Source: Candidatus Nitrotoga sp. CP45
GTDB lineage: Bacteria > Bacteroidota > Bacteroidia > Flavobacteriales > Flavobacteriaceae
Reading direction: 5' to 3'
Assembly (NCBI GenBank): GCA_943329165.2
Contig: CALQCV020000011.1
Span: 1 to 18,342, forward strand
DNA length: 18,342 nucleotides
Under the pieces are notes generated by a model. The model worked only from the letters and a program-made list of their open reading frames with translations, ran no database searches and was not told the origin of the DNA. Positions 7,591-15,664 of this stretch are shown piece by piece. Position numbers and translations under genes: made by a program. Within the stretch, counting starts at the first letter, position 1. Every line of letters begins with the position of its first letter.

Positions 7591-8817
7591 ATGTTAAAGC
7601 TCACTAGTTTTTTATTATTATTTCCAATTTTTTCAAGTGCTCAATACCTTGGGACAGCTTCAGTCACTCAAGGATTAGCAACAACAACTGTATCCAATTT
7701 ATATACTTGTTCTGGAGGAAGAATTGCTGCTTTAGGAACTATAACTGCAACTAATAATTCGGTTTGGACAGTTCCGGCAGTTACTAATTATACAAATGCT
7801 AATTTTCCATTTGCCTCTGATTTACATAACACTTGTAATGGCCATAATTATGCTAATGATGCAGCAGCATTAGCAGCATTAAATGGTTCAGACATTGTTA
7901 CTGTTGATACTAATGGAGAAATAATAACAGCTTATATTTTTGCCGATAATTATTTTGAATTATACATTAATGGTGTTTCGGTTGGCAAAGACAATGTCCC
8001 CTTTACACAATTCAATTCAAATATTGTCAGATTTAAAGTAAATCGCCCTTTTACAATTGCAATGCTATTAGTAGATTGGGAAGAACGATTAGGTGTCGGA
8101 GGAGAAACCAATGGAGGATTTACTTACCATTGTGGAGATGGCGGGATGGTAGCTGTTTTTAAAGACTCAAACAATTCAATAATTGCTAAAACAGGTTCCG
8201 ATTGGAAAGCACAAACATTTTATACATCTCCCATTATGGACTTAACTTGTCCAACTGAAAATGGTTCATTACGCTTATCTGGAAATTGTAGTACTGCTGA
8301 CAGCAATTCGGGTAATAATTATTATGGCTTACATTGGGCACGACCTGCAAATTGGACTCTAGCCACATTTGATGATAGTACTTGGCCTGCCGCCAGTCTC
8401 TATGCGAATGCTGCAATAGGCGTTGACAACAAACCTGCTTATACCAATTTCACCAATATTTTTGATAATCCAACAAATGTCGCACAGTTTGTTTGGAGTA
8501 CTAATGTTATTTTGGATAATGAGGTTATCGTGAGAAAAACAGTTCTTTCAAATTTATCTGTGAATCATAATGATTCGAAAATCAAACATATCAATATATA
8601 TCCAAATCCTACAAAAAGTGAATTTCATTTAGAGGTTGATCCATCGATAAAAAATGAAATTCAATCTGTAAAAATTTATAATCTATTGGGTGAATTAGTA
8701 TTCAGTACCCATCAGTATTTGGAAATAATTTCAACCTCAAATCTTTCCTCTGGAATGTATATCATAAAAGTTAATCTTCCAGAATTTGAAATTTCGAAAA
8801 AATTAATAATCGAATAA
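7591..8817 (+). CDS. Secreted protein of unknown function with T9SS sorting domain
   Basis: A 408-aa protein with a signal peptide (about 1-17, SSAQ), a large beta-rich region (about 20-320), and a type A sorting domain (about 335-408, YPNPTKSEFH to ISKKLIIE). I do not recognise a family. Visible features are FADNYFELYINGVSVGKDN (118-136), typical of jelly-roll carbohydrate- or ligand-binding folds; paired cysteines (C40/C82, C181, C220, C233) that could form disulfides; and an aromatic stretch around WARPANWTLATFDDSTW (249-265), whose ATFDDSTW also suggests a galactose-binding-like module. The frame is open from TTG at 7561, overlapping the preceding gene, but ATG at 7591 gives a standard signal peptide. 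The next gene starts 1 base after the stop. It is likely a surface-exposed binding protein of the same system. Confidence 0.75.
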   Translation: MLKLTSFLLLFPIFSSAQYLGTASVTQGLATTTVSNLYTCSGGRIAALGTITATNNSVWTVPAVTNYTNANFPFASDLHNTCNGHNYANDAAALAALNGSDIVTVDTNGEIITAYIFADNYFELYINGVSVGKDNVPFTQFNSNIVRFKVNRPFTIAMLLVDWEERLGVGGETNGGFTYHCGDGGMVAVFKDSNNSIIAKTGSDWKAQTFYTSPIMDLTCPTENGSLRLSGNCSTADSNSGNNYYGLHWARPANWTLATFDDSTWPAASLYANAAIGVDNKPAYTNFTNIFDNPTNVAQFVWSTNVILDNEVIVRKTVLSNLSVNHNDSKIKHINIYPNPTKSEFHLEVDPSIKNEIQSVKIYNLLGELVFSTHQYLEIISTSNLSSGMYIIKVNLPEFEISKKLIIE

Positions 8818-8818
8818 A

Positions 8819-10006
8819 ATGAAAAAATTAATTTTTCTGTTACTGACTACTTTTTCTTTTGCTCAAAGTGTCACCAAAACTATAAACCTACTTCCAGATA
8901 CAGGACAAAATAGCAGTTATACCGTAACTGTTGGAGAAGATAATGATTATAACATTAATGTTCCATCTTATACCGATAATGGAAACGGAACTATAACAGA
9001 CAATGTAACAGGGTTGATGTGGCAAAAAGTGGATGGTGGTGAAATGACCTTTGAAAATGCTATTTCATATTGCGACAATTTAGTTTTTGCTGGCTACTCG
9101 GATTGGAGATTGCCAACGCCACTAGAGTCGTTTAGCATAATGAATCTTCAAAATACAAACCCAGCATTAAATACCACCTATTTCAGTTCGCCAACTACTC
9201 CAGGTGCCGATTATTGGTGGACAAGCACAGTACAGTTTGGCGATGCTACTAAAGTTTGGTGTACCAATGCCGGTGGTGGAATAGGCAATAAACCAAAAGC
9301 AGAAACAGTAAGCGCCGGTGGTACTTTAAAATACAATGCAAGAGCCGTGCGAACGGTTACGACTCCAACTACTGTTACAAATCATTTTACTGATAATGGT
9401 GACGGTACAATTACCGATAATTTGACTCAGTTAGTATGGCAAAAAATCCCGAATGCTAATCTAGTAACTTGGGAAGAAGCCATAACTTATGCTGAAGGTC
9501 TTACTCTTGCAAATGCTTTAGATTGGAGATTGCCAAATATTAAAGAATTACAGTCAATTACTAATGAATTGACCACAAATCCTTCTGTTTTTACGTCTTA
9601 TTTTTCAAATTTAGGAGTTCATAATTATTGGTCTTCCACCACTTTAAAACCTAATATACAAAATCCATCTAGTGCATGGTATTGGAGCACTCAATATGGC
9701 ATTACAGCCTATGGTAGTAAAACGAGTGCTAATTATGTATTATGTGTTCGTGGAATTCCACAGTTGGGTATTTCGCAATTTGAAAATAAAAATGTCTTGA
9801 AAGTTTTTCCTAATCCTTTTTCAGCCAAAATTTCTTTTGAAAATAAAACCGGTAATGAGTATTATGAATTGTATGACATTCAAGGAAAACTATTTTTTTC
9901 AGGTAAAAACATTGATAAACAAGATTTTTCCAATTTAACAAAAGGTACTTATTTTTTGAAAGTGATAGACCACACTATTTCAAATTTCAAACTAATCAAG
10001 GAATAA
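8819..10006 (+). CDS. Secreted tandem Lcl (DUF1566) domain protein with T9SS sorting domain
   Basis: A 395-aa protein with a signal peptide (about 1-16), two tandem Lcl/DUF1566 domains (about 51-180 and 190-312), and a sorting domain (about 326-395, FPNPFSAK to NFKLIKE). Each Lcl copy shows the family hallmarks: TDNGNGTITDNVTGLMWQK and SDWRLPTPLE in the first, TDNGDGTITDNLTQLVWQK and LDWRLPNIKEL in the second, each followed by YWWTST or YWSSTT and ending in RAVR or CVRG. The fold was first noted in the Legionella collagen-like adhesin; it is a ligand-binding C-type-lectin-like domain without assigned catalysis. The start codon follows the previous stop by one base and the HupE-like gene abuts its end, so translation is probably coupled. 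It may be a surface adhesin or binding subunit of the operon's secreted set. Confidence 0.85.
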   Translation: MKKLIFLLLTTFSFAQSVTKTINLLPDTGQNSSYTVTVGEDNDYNINVPSYTDNGNGTITDNVTGLMWQKVDGGEMTFENAISYCDNLVFAGYSDWRLPTPLESFSIMNLQNTNPALNTTYFSSPTTPGADYWWTSTVQFGDATKVWCTNAGGGIGNKPKAETVSAGGTLKYNARAVRTVTTPTTVTNHFTDNGDGTITDNLTQLVWQKIPNANLVTWEEAITYAEGLTLANALDWRLPNIKELQSITNELTTNPSVFTSYFSNLGVHNYWSSTTLKPNIQNPSSAWYWSTQYGITAYGSKTSANYVLCVRGIPQLGISQFENKNVLKVFPNPFSAKISFENKTGNEYYELYDIQGKLFFSGKNIDKQDFSNLTKGTYFLKVIDHTISNFKLIKE

Positions 10007-10570
10007 TTGTTGGAAACTCTTATCCTTTATCTAAAACTAGGATATACCCATGTTATTCCGCTGGGTTTTGATCACATTCTTTTTATCCTTACACTCTTTT
10101 TTCTTAACTCCAAATTAAAAACTGTAGTCCTCCAATGTTCTGTTTTTACCTTGGCGCACAGTCTTACTTTGGGTTTAGTAGCTTTCGGATTATTTATGCC
10201 CAATGTTAAAATAATAGAAGTTTTAATTGCCTTATCTATACTTTTTACAGCGGTGGAAAACATCGTAACCAATACTATAAATCCTTTTCGTTTACTGATT
10301 GTTTTTGCTTTTGGATTAGTTCATGGTATGGGCTTTGCCAATGCGCTACTGGAAACTGGATTGCCAAAAGAACAGTTTATATCGTCTCTGCTGTCCTTTA
10401 ATTTTGGTGTAGAACTTGGACAATTAGTCGTAATTGTTTCAGCTTATTTTTTAGTTAGTAAATGGTTTAGCAATAAAGTTTGGTATAAAGAACGAATTAT
10501 TTATCCAATTTCAGTAATTATTGGCTGCGTAGCGTTTTATTGGACCATAGAAAGGGTATTATCAATCTAA
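10007..10570 (+). CDS. HupE/UreJ-like integral membrane protein
   Basis: A 187-aa polytopic membrane protein with about six hydrophobic segments. Conserved polar residues lie in or next to the helices: GFDHILFI (20-27, D22/H23), FTLAHSLTL (47-55, H51), AVENIV (E84) and FGLVHGMGFA (102-111, H106), then FNFGVELGQL. These match the HupE/UreJ_2 branch. Classical HupE/UreJ are proposed Ni/Co permeases; the role of this short branch is not settled, and the buried His/Asp/Glu could bind metal. There is no ATG near the 5' end. TTG at 10007 directly abuts the preceding TAA, and TTG at 10010 is an equally possible start, so translation must be coupled to the upstream gene. It is the last gene of the operon, and I see no clear terminator after it. 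Confidence 0.8.
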   Translation: MLETLILYLKLGYTHVIPLGFDHILFILTLFFLNSKLKTVVLQCSVFTLAHSLTLGLVAFGLFMPNVKIIEVLIALSILFTAVENIVTNTINPFRLLIVFAFGLVHGMGFANALLETGLPKEQFISSLLSFNFGVELGQLVVIVSAYFLVSKWFSNKVWYKERIIYPISVIIGCVAFYWTIERVLSI

Positions 10571-10792
10571 TCCATTGACGATTCTAAGAATATAAAAAGG
10601 CCATCGAATTATTTCTTGGTTTATATAAAAGAAACGGAGAATATTATTAGAAATTTCGGCTTACCTTTACTAAAGTCTATCAAAGCAAGGTATGTGAAAA
10701 TAATTGATAAAAACTTTGGTAAACTCCCCGAATGGCATCAAGGTTTCGGAGGCGACGCTTTTATTTTTATAGATGAAATAAATATTAAGTAG
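10571..10792 (+). pseudogene. Remnant C-terminus of a glycoside hydrolase (GH20 beta-hexosaminidase-like)
   Basis: An open stretch of 73 codons plus stop with no ATG; the only plausible alternative start is TTG at 10616. From about 10676 it reads SIKARYVKIIDKNFGKLPEW, then HQGFGGDAFIFIDEINIK and stop. The pattern ARYVK..(A)KN.G.LPEWH.G.G..AF.FIDEI is typical of the extreme C-terminal beta domain of Bacteroidota GH20 hexosaminidases. The catalytic barrel and signal peptide are missing, so this is a fossil of a gene whose 5' part has been deleted or replaced. It lies in the same frame as the preceding HupE-like gene, directly after its stop codon, which is probably coincidental. A short functional protein is unlikely. 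Confidence 0.6.
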
Positions 10793-10871
10793 CCAGGCAC
10801 AAGCCACTAGCCAAAAGCACAAGAATTTAGAATAACTTTACTAATCACTATTGGCAATTGCCAAATGCCTG
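10792..10871 (+). repeat. Intergenic GCCA-rich stretch with a 14-bp perfect palindrome
   Basis: GCCA occurs at 10792, 10803 and 10810. TTGGCAATTGCCAA at 10851-10864 is a perfect palindrome, and CAGGCA (10794-10799) is matched by TGCCTG (10866-10871). The palindrome sits 13 bases before the ATG of the next gene and could be an operator or simply a degenerate intergenic repeat. No consensus promoter is obvious. Confidence 0.4.
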
Positions 10872-10877
10872 AATAAA

Positions 10878-11642
10878 ATGAAAGTAGCACTTATTCAAAC
10901 ATCACTAATCTGGGAAAATCCAATCGAAAACAGAAGTCATTTGGCACAAAAAATAACAGGCTTTATGGAAGAAGTCGACTTAATTGTGCTTCCCGAAATG
11001 TTTTCTTCCGGATTTACGATGAATCCAAAAGCTGTTGCTGAAACTCTGCAAGGTGAAACAGTTTTATGGCTTCAACATTTGGCGAAAGCAAAAAATTGTG
11101 CAATTACAGGAAGTTTGGTCATTGAAGAAAATGGGAATTATTACAACCGTTTGGTTTTTGTTTTTCCGAATGGCGATATCAAAACCTATGATAAAAGACA
11201 TTTATTTACACTTGCAGGTGAACACCAATTCTATTCTGCTGGCGAAGATAAATTGATTATAAATTACAAAGGGTTTAAGATTTGTCCATTGGTTTGTTAT
11301 GACTTACGATTTCCGGTTTTTTCTCGGAATGTAGAGCATTATGATGTGTTGCTTTATGTCGCCAATTGGCCAAAACCACGTGTTAATGCTTGGGATATTT
11401 TACTTAGAGCACGAGCGGTGGAAAATATGTGTTACACGATTGGCGTGAACAGAATTGGAACCGATAATAATAATCACAAGTATATAGGGCATTCTCAAGT
11501 TGTTGATTTTCTGGGAGAATATGTTTTAGAGCCTCAGGAAGCGGATGCTGTTTTTATTGTAGAATTGGATAAAGCGAAACTTTTGGAAACAAGAGAGAAG
11601 CTGACTTTTTTGATTGACAGAGATACATTCGAAATTATTTAA
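10878..11642 (+). CDS. Nitrilase-superfamily carbon-nitrogen hydrolase, omega-amidase (YafV/Nit2-like)
   Basis: A 254-aa single-domain amidohydrolase with the complete catalytic triad: E40 in LPEMFSSGF, K106 in YDKRHLF and C140 in CYDLRFPVF. The context around these residues (SGFTMNP, FTLAGEH, YVANWPKPR, RIGTDNNNHKYIGHS) is typical of omega-amidase. That enzyme hydrolyses 2-oxoglutaramate or 2-oxosuccinamate to the 2-oxoacid and ammonia in the cytoplasm, as repair after glutamine or methionine transamination. The frame is open from a TTG at 10851, but ATG at 10878 gives the standard N-terminus MKVALIQTSLIWENP. Its 3' end overlaps the convergent lipoprotein gene by 8 bases. A related C-N hydrolase with another amide substrate is possible. 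Confidence 0.9.
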   Translation: MKVALIQTSLIWENPIENRSHLAQKITGFMEEVDLIVLPEMFSSGFTMNPKAVAETLQGETVLWLQHLAKAKNCAITGSLVIEENGNYYNRLVFVFPNGDIKTYDKRHLFTLAGEHQFYSAGEDKLIINYKGFKICPLVCYDLRFPVFSRNVEHYDVLLYVANWPKPRVNAWDILLRARAVENMCYTIGVNRIGTDNNNHKYIGHSQVVDFLGEYVLEPQEADAVFIVELDKAKLLETREKLTFLIDRDTFEII

Positions 11643-13230
11643 CACCAATATTAAAGGGCTGCTCCACATCCCAATTGGTGCGGACATCAATTTCTTTTGG
11701 AAAATAAATCACTTCTTCCGATTGCCGTTTTTCTAAAAAACTTCCCGTGTCCCAAACCCTATTTTTATTGTCGTCATATATAATACGCAACGTATATTTA
11801 TCGGGTTCAAGGGTCAAAAATTCAATCGTTGGATTGCTTTCTGTGTAGGCTGTTGCTTTTACTTTTCCGTCTTTGTCCGTAAGTTCAACTACGATCGGGA
11901 ATCTTTTTGCATTTTCTAAAACCACTTTTAAATTACCATAATCAGATGCGTTTTTAGTGGCAACTTTATAAGTTAAAGTATCGTTTGTTTTTTCGTAAAA
12001 ATCAGTCAAAGCATCTGGCAATAATTTAATTTTATATTGCTCTAAAGGTTCTCTTTTGAAATTGAAATAGAGTTTTTGGTTAAAATCATCATACTCTGTT
12101 TCAAAAGGTATAGCAATTGAATCTTTATTAAAAATCGAAATTTTTGATTTGTCAAACTTCACTAAAGGAATCGAACTGTTTAAAGCAAAACGCTCTCTTA
12201 AAAGCGCGCCGGCATAATCTGGGCTTATCCGTAGCGTGTCAGCTTTTTGCTTTTTCAATTTTACTATAAAATCTTTTTTGAAGTTGTCTTTTTCAATAGC
12301 AACAGTAAGAGAATCTGCTTTTATGGGTTTAAACCAAACATGAACGGAATCCTTTTCCTGAATTTGAGTAACCAAACTCGGAATAATTTCAGAACCATTT
12401 TTTACGGTAACTTTTACATTTTTTGGATCACCTTCATAGCCCATTAGTAATTTATTTCCTGAATCTAATGTTGGTTTTACAGCTTTGAAAGGCAGTTTTT
12501 CTTTAAATAATTCTACTTCAAAAATAGTGTCGTTTGGAATCGTAATATATTGTTTTTGAAAACCAATTTTATCCGTTTTGGGATTGAATTTATTATTTCC
12601 GTTGTCTTTCAATGCCACTAAAAGATATTTCCCCGCTTTGATGTTTTCAAGGGTAACAACTTCCAAACTGTCTAAAGTATTCGTGATATATCTAGGAGAT
12701 TCTTTGTATATCGTCGAATCATTGTACTTTTCATTAATTTCATACAACATCACCGAAACAAAATTAGCTACTTTCTTTTCTAAAGCATCTTTCACTTTGA
12801 CATTTATTTTCAACGAATCAATATAAGCTCCAGTTGAGAATACATATTTGAATTGCTGATACGGATTTCCTTCGTTATTGTCTTCAATACTTTGTCCAAA
12901 ATTAAAGCTATATGTTGTGTTTGGCTGAAGCGTGTCTTTTAATTTAATAGTCACTATTTTACTGGCAGTTTGCGGCGAAATCTCAGGTTGATACTTCATG
13001 GGTGGCGAAATAATCAATTGTTTGTTGATGTTTTTCAACTTGACATATTCATCAAAAACTAATTTAATTTCCTTGCCGTTAAAATTAGTCGAGAAATTTT
13101 TAGGGAAACTTGCTTTTAAAACAGGCGCAATCGTGTCTTTATCACCACCGGTAATAGAACCACGTTTGGCACAACTAGCCATTGCCAGAACAAAAAGAAA
13201 GCAAAGTAACTTGAAAATAGATTTTGGCAT
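11635..13230 (-). CDS. Lipoprotein with N-terminal Ig-like (SbsA/Big_5-type) domain
   Basis: A 531-aa protein with a lipoprotein signal peptide (lipobox MASC, acylated C20) and no acidic surface-export signal after the cysteine (CAKRGS), which favours the periplasmic face of a membrane. Residues about 33-132 form an SbsA-type Ig-like domain (DTIAPVLKASFPKNF, FDEYVKLKNINKQ, NTTYSFNFG). The rest is beta-rich and includes GKYLLVALKDNGNNKFNPKTDKIGF (about 200-225) and a C-terminal ALRIIYDDNKN-like segment with RVWDTG. Both resemble the prealbumin-like repeats seen in this family, where calcium-like Asp/Asn loops are common. It is well conserved in flavobacteria but of unknown function. It starts 74 bases after the ComF-like gene stop on the same strand, and its end overlaps the convergent amidase gene. 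Confidence 0.82.
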   Translation of the reverse strand: MPKSIFKLLCFLFVLAMASCAKRGSITGGDKDTIAPVLKASFPKNFSTNFNGKEIKLVFDEYVKLKNINKQLIISPPMKYQPEISPQTASKIVTIKLKDTLQPNTTYSFNFGQSIEDNNEGNPYQQFKYVFSTGAYIDSLKINVKVKDALEKKVANFVSVMLYEINEKYNDSTIYKESPRYITNTLDSLEVVTLENIKAGKYLLVALKDNGNNKFNPKTDKIGFQKQYITIPNDTIFEVELFKEKLPFKAVKPTLDSGNKLLMGYEGDPKNVKVTVKNGSEIIPSLVTQIQEKDSVHVWFKPIKADSLTVAIEKDNFKKDFIVKLKKQKADTLRISPDYAGALLRERFALNSSIPLVKFDKSKISIFNKDSIAIPFETEYDDFNQKLYFNFKREPLEQYKIKLLPDALTDFYEKTNDTLTYKVATKNASDYGNLKVVLENAKRFPIVVELTDKDGKVKATAYTESNPTIEFLTLEPDKYTLRIIYDDNKNRVWDTGSFLEKRQSEEVIYFPKEIDVRTNWDVEQPFNIGVK

Positions 13231-13304
13231 ACCGCTGTTTTATCAAAACACAAAATAACAATTATATTTAGTGTGAATGAAATGTTTTTTGGGAAACTTA
13301 ACAA

Positions 13305-13988
13305 TTAACTGTGGGACATCGCCATGCAAACGACACTGATTTTCGCATCTGGAATTTTTAACAAAGCGCGACTGCAAGATTCGAGTGTTGACCCTGTTGT
13401 AATCACATCGTCAATAAGCAGAAAATGTTTGCCGTGATGATTTTCTGAAAACGAAACATCAAAGACATTGTCAAATACATCACTTCTTCCTAAAAGATTC
13501 TTTTTGGTTTGTGTTTTGGTGTGTAGTTTTCGGTGTAAAAGCTGATTTTCGTATGGAATATTCAAGTTTGCCGACAACGCTTTTCCAAAGCCTTCTACTT
13601 GATTATAACCGCGTTCGCGCAGTCTTTTTTTGTGCAAAGGAACCGGAATTATATAGTCGATGTTTTTTATTTGTTCAAGATCTTGTAATTCTTTGCTATA
13701 CCAATTCCCTATTGTTTCTCCAATTTCTTCCTGCCCTTTATATTTTAATTTGTGTATCATTTCTTGTACGATGCCTTTTTTGTGGAAATAAAATAAAGCC
13801 GAACCATACTCTAACGGAATTCTGCCATAAAACTTCTGAAAGATTTCATTGTCTTCAATTTTATGATGATTCGTTAACGGAATTTCATGGCGGCATTGTG
13901 TACAAATCACTTTTTCATCACTCAATAAAAACGAATGACAACCTGCGCATGACTTAGGAAAAAATAGATTTAGAAGATGATTCCACAT
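13305..13988 (-). CDS. ComF-family phosphoribosyltransferase-like protein
   Basis: A 227-aa protein of the ComFC/GntX type. An N-terminal four-cysteine zinc motif (C14, C17, C29, C32) precedes a type I phosphoribosyltransferase fold. Its PRPP-binding loop is LLIDDVITTGST (190-201, acidic pair D193/D194). The family motifs PVPLHKKRLRERGYNQ (115-130) and TKTQTKKNLLGR (157-168) are intact. In naturally competent bacteria ComF acts on incoming single-stranded DNA during transformation, probably with the ComFA helicase and DprA. Many non-competent bacteria keep a copy, so competence should not be inferred. The ATG at 13986-13988 is divergent from glyQS with a 98-base shared upstream region. The lipoprotein gene downstream may be co-transcribed. 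Confidence 0.92.
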   Translation of the reverse strand: MWNHLLNLFFPKSCAGCHSFLLSDEKVICTQCRHEIPLTNHHKIEDNEIFQKFYGRIPLEYGSALFYFHKKGIVQEMIHKLKYKGQEEIGETIGNWYSKELQDLEQIKNIDYIIPVPLHKKRLRERGYNQVEGFGKALSANLNIPYENQLLHRKLHTKTQTKKNLLGRSDVFDNVFDVSFSENHHGKHFLLIDDVITTGSTLESCSRALLKIPDAKISVVCMAMSHS

Positions 13989-14071
13989 AAAAAAGATAAT
14001 TTTCTTACATAAAAGTATAAAAAAATTGTATTGTAATTGATTTTTACCTCTTTTTTTATAATCGGTTTTTA

Positions 14072-14079
14072 TATTTTTG
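14072..14079 (+). promoter_or_regulatory. Perfect Bacteroidota -7 element just upstream of glyQS
   Basis: TATTTTTG matches TANNTTTG exactly and is followed by CAGC. It ends only 7 bases before the glyQS ATG, which would place the transcription start within a few bases of the start codon. No TTTG is present at the expected -33 distance (around 14048-14051), so the call is moderate. Confidence 0.5.
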
Positions 14080-14086
14080 CAGCACT

Positions 14087-15628
14087 ATGGCAAAACAAGA
14101 AGATTTATTTAAGAACGTAGTTTCGCATGCAAAAGAGTACGGATTTATTTTTCCGTCAAGCGAAATTTATGATGGTTTGAGCGCAGTATATGATTATGCG
14201 CAAAACGGAGTAGAATTAAAAAAAAATATTAGAGAATATTGGTGGAAAGCCATGGTGCAAATGCATGAAAATATTGTTGGTCTTGATGCCGCAATTTTGA
14301 TGCATCCAACCACATGGAAAGCTTCGGGTCATGTTGATGCCTTCAACGATCCGTTGATTGACAATAAAGACTCTAAAAAAAGATATCGTGCCGATGTTTT
14401 AATTGAGGATTATGCCGAAAAATTAAATCTGAAAGCCAAAAAAGAAATCGAAAAAGCACGCGAGCGTTTTGGAGATTCATTCGATGAAGAGCAATACAAA
14501 ACGACCAATCCAAGAGTGATGGAATATCTTTCAAAAGAGAGAGAAATCTTGGAAAGAATGGGACGTTCATTAGGTTCGGGAGATTTAGAAGATGTAAAAG
14601 CTTTAATCGAAGAATTAGAAATTGCCGATCCGGAAACAGGTTCAAGAAACTGGACAGAAGTGCGTCAATTCAACCTAATGTTCGGAACAAAATTGGGAGC
14701 TTCTGCTGAGAATGCTATGGATTTATACTTGCGTCCGGAAACCGCACAAGGAATTTTTGTAAACTTTTTAAATGTGCAAAAAACAGGAAGAATGAAGATT
14801 CCGTTTGGAATTGCACAAACCGGTAAAGCCTTTAGAAATGAGATTGTAGCCAGGCAATTTATTTTCCGTATGCGTGAGTTTGAACAAATGGAAATGCAGT
14901 TTTTTGTAAAGCCAGGCGAAGAAATGAAATGGTACGAATACTGGAAAGAAACACGTTTGAAATGGCATTTATCACTTGGTTTAGGAAGACAAAACTATCG
15001 TTTTCATGACCACGAAAAATTAGCGCATTACGCAAATGCAGCCGCAGATATCGAGTTTAATTTCCCATTCGGATTCAAAGAATTGGAAGGAATTCACTCA
15101 AGAACCGACTTCGATTTAAAAGCACACGAACAATATTCAGGTAAAAAACTACAATATTTTGATACTGAAACCAATTCGAACTACGTTCCTTATGTCGTAG
15201 AAACTTCGGTTGGTTTAGACAGAATGTTTCTGTCTGTTTTTGCTACATCATTACAGGAAGAAACGTTAGAAGATGGTTCAACGCGCACTGTTTTGCGCTT
15301 ACCATCCGTTTTAGCACCGACAAAAGCAGCCGTTTTACCATTGGTTAAAAAAGACGGTTTGCCGGAAGTGGCTCAAAAAATAATCGAAGATTTAAAATGG
15401 GATTTCAACGTGGCGTACGACGAAAAAGACGCTGTTGGAAGACGTTACCGACGACAAGATGCTCTGGGAACACCTTTTTGTATAACCGTTGACCACCAAA
15501 CTTTAGAAGATGAAACGGTTACCATTCGTCACCGAGATTCAATGGCTCAGGACAGAGTAAAAATCTCTGACTTACGCGGACTTATAAACGCTGAGGTTTC
15601 AGTTAGAAATTGGCTGATGAAAATGTAA
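14087..15628 (+). CDS. glyQS: Glycyl-tRNA synthetase, single-chain (alpha2) type
   Basis: A 513-aa class II aminoacyl-tRNA synthetase that charges tRNA-Gly with glycine in the cytoplasm. The N-terminus MAKQEDLFKN...EYGFIFPSSEIYDG and the segment WKASGHVDAFNDPL (77-90) are characteristic of the single-chain enzyme. Class II motif 2 is at 249-270 (FRNEI..., FRMREFEQMEM), preceded by RPETAQGIFVNF (216-227). Motif 3 is VETSVGLDRM (371-380). A charged insertion lies at about 103-190, and the anticodon-binding domain spans about 405-505 (LAPTKAAVLPL to KISDLRGLI). Length and motifs are complete. It is monocistronic: divergent from the ComF gene upstream and closed by a strong terminator downstream. 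The -7 promoter element lies almost on the start codon, so the message may be leaderless. Confidence 0.98.
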   Translation: MAKQEDLFKNVVSHAKEYGFIFPSSEIYDGLSAVYDYAQNGVELKKNIREYWWKAMVQMHENIVGLDAAILMHPTTWKASGHVDAFNDPLIDNKDSKKRYRADVLIEDYAEKLNLKAKKEIEKARERFGDSFDEEQYKTTNPRVMEYLSKEREILERMGRSLGSGDLEDVKALIEELEIADPETGSRNWTEVRQFNLMFGTKLGASAENAMDLYLRPETAQGIFVNFLNVQKTGRMKIPFGIAQTGKAFRNEIVARQFIFRMREFEQMEMQFFVKPGEEMKWYEYWKETRLKWHLSLGLGRQNYRFHDHEKLAHYANAAADIEFNFPFGFKELEGIHSRTDFDLKAHEQYSGKKLQYFDTETNSNYVPYVVETSVGLDRMFLSVFATSLQEETLEDGSTRTVLRLPSVLAPTKAAVLPLVKKDGLPEVAQKIIEDLKWDFNVAYDEKDAVGRRYRRQDALGTPFCITVDHQTLEDETVTIRHRDSMAQDRVKISDLRGLINAEVSVRNWLMKM

Positions 15629-15664
15629 TAGATTTAGCTAATCTAATTAGTCTAGTAATCTAAG

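Noticed and set aside
10851..10877. Upstream TTG start for the omega-amidase gene
   Set aside because: It would add nine residues encoded by the palindrome; ATG at 10878 gives the standard family N-terminus.
13231..13304. Independent promoter for the minus-strand lipoprotein gene
   Set aside because: On the minus strand only TATTTTG, one base short of the -7 consensus, is present and there is no -33 TTTG at the right spacing; co-transcription with the ComF gene is as likely.
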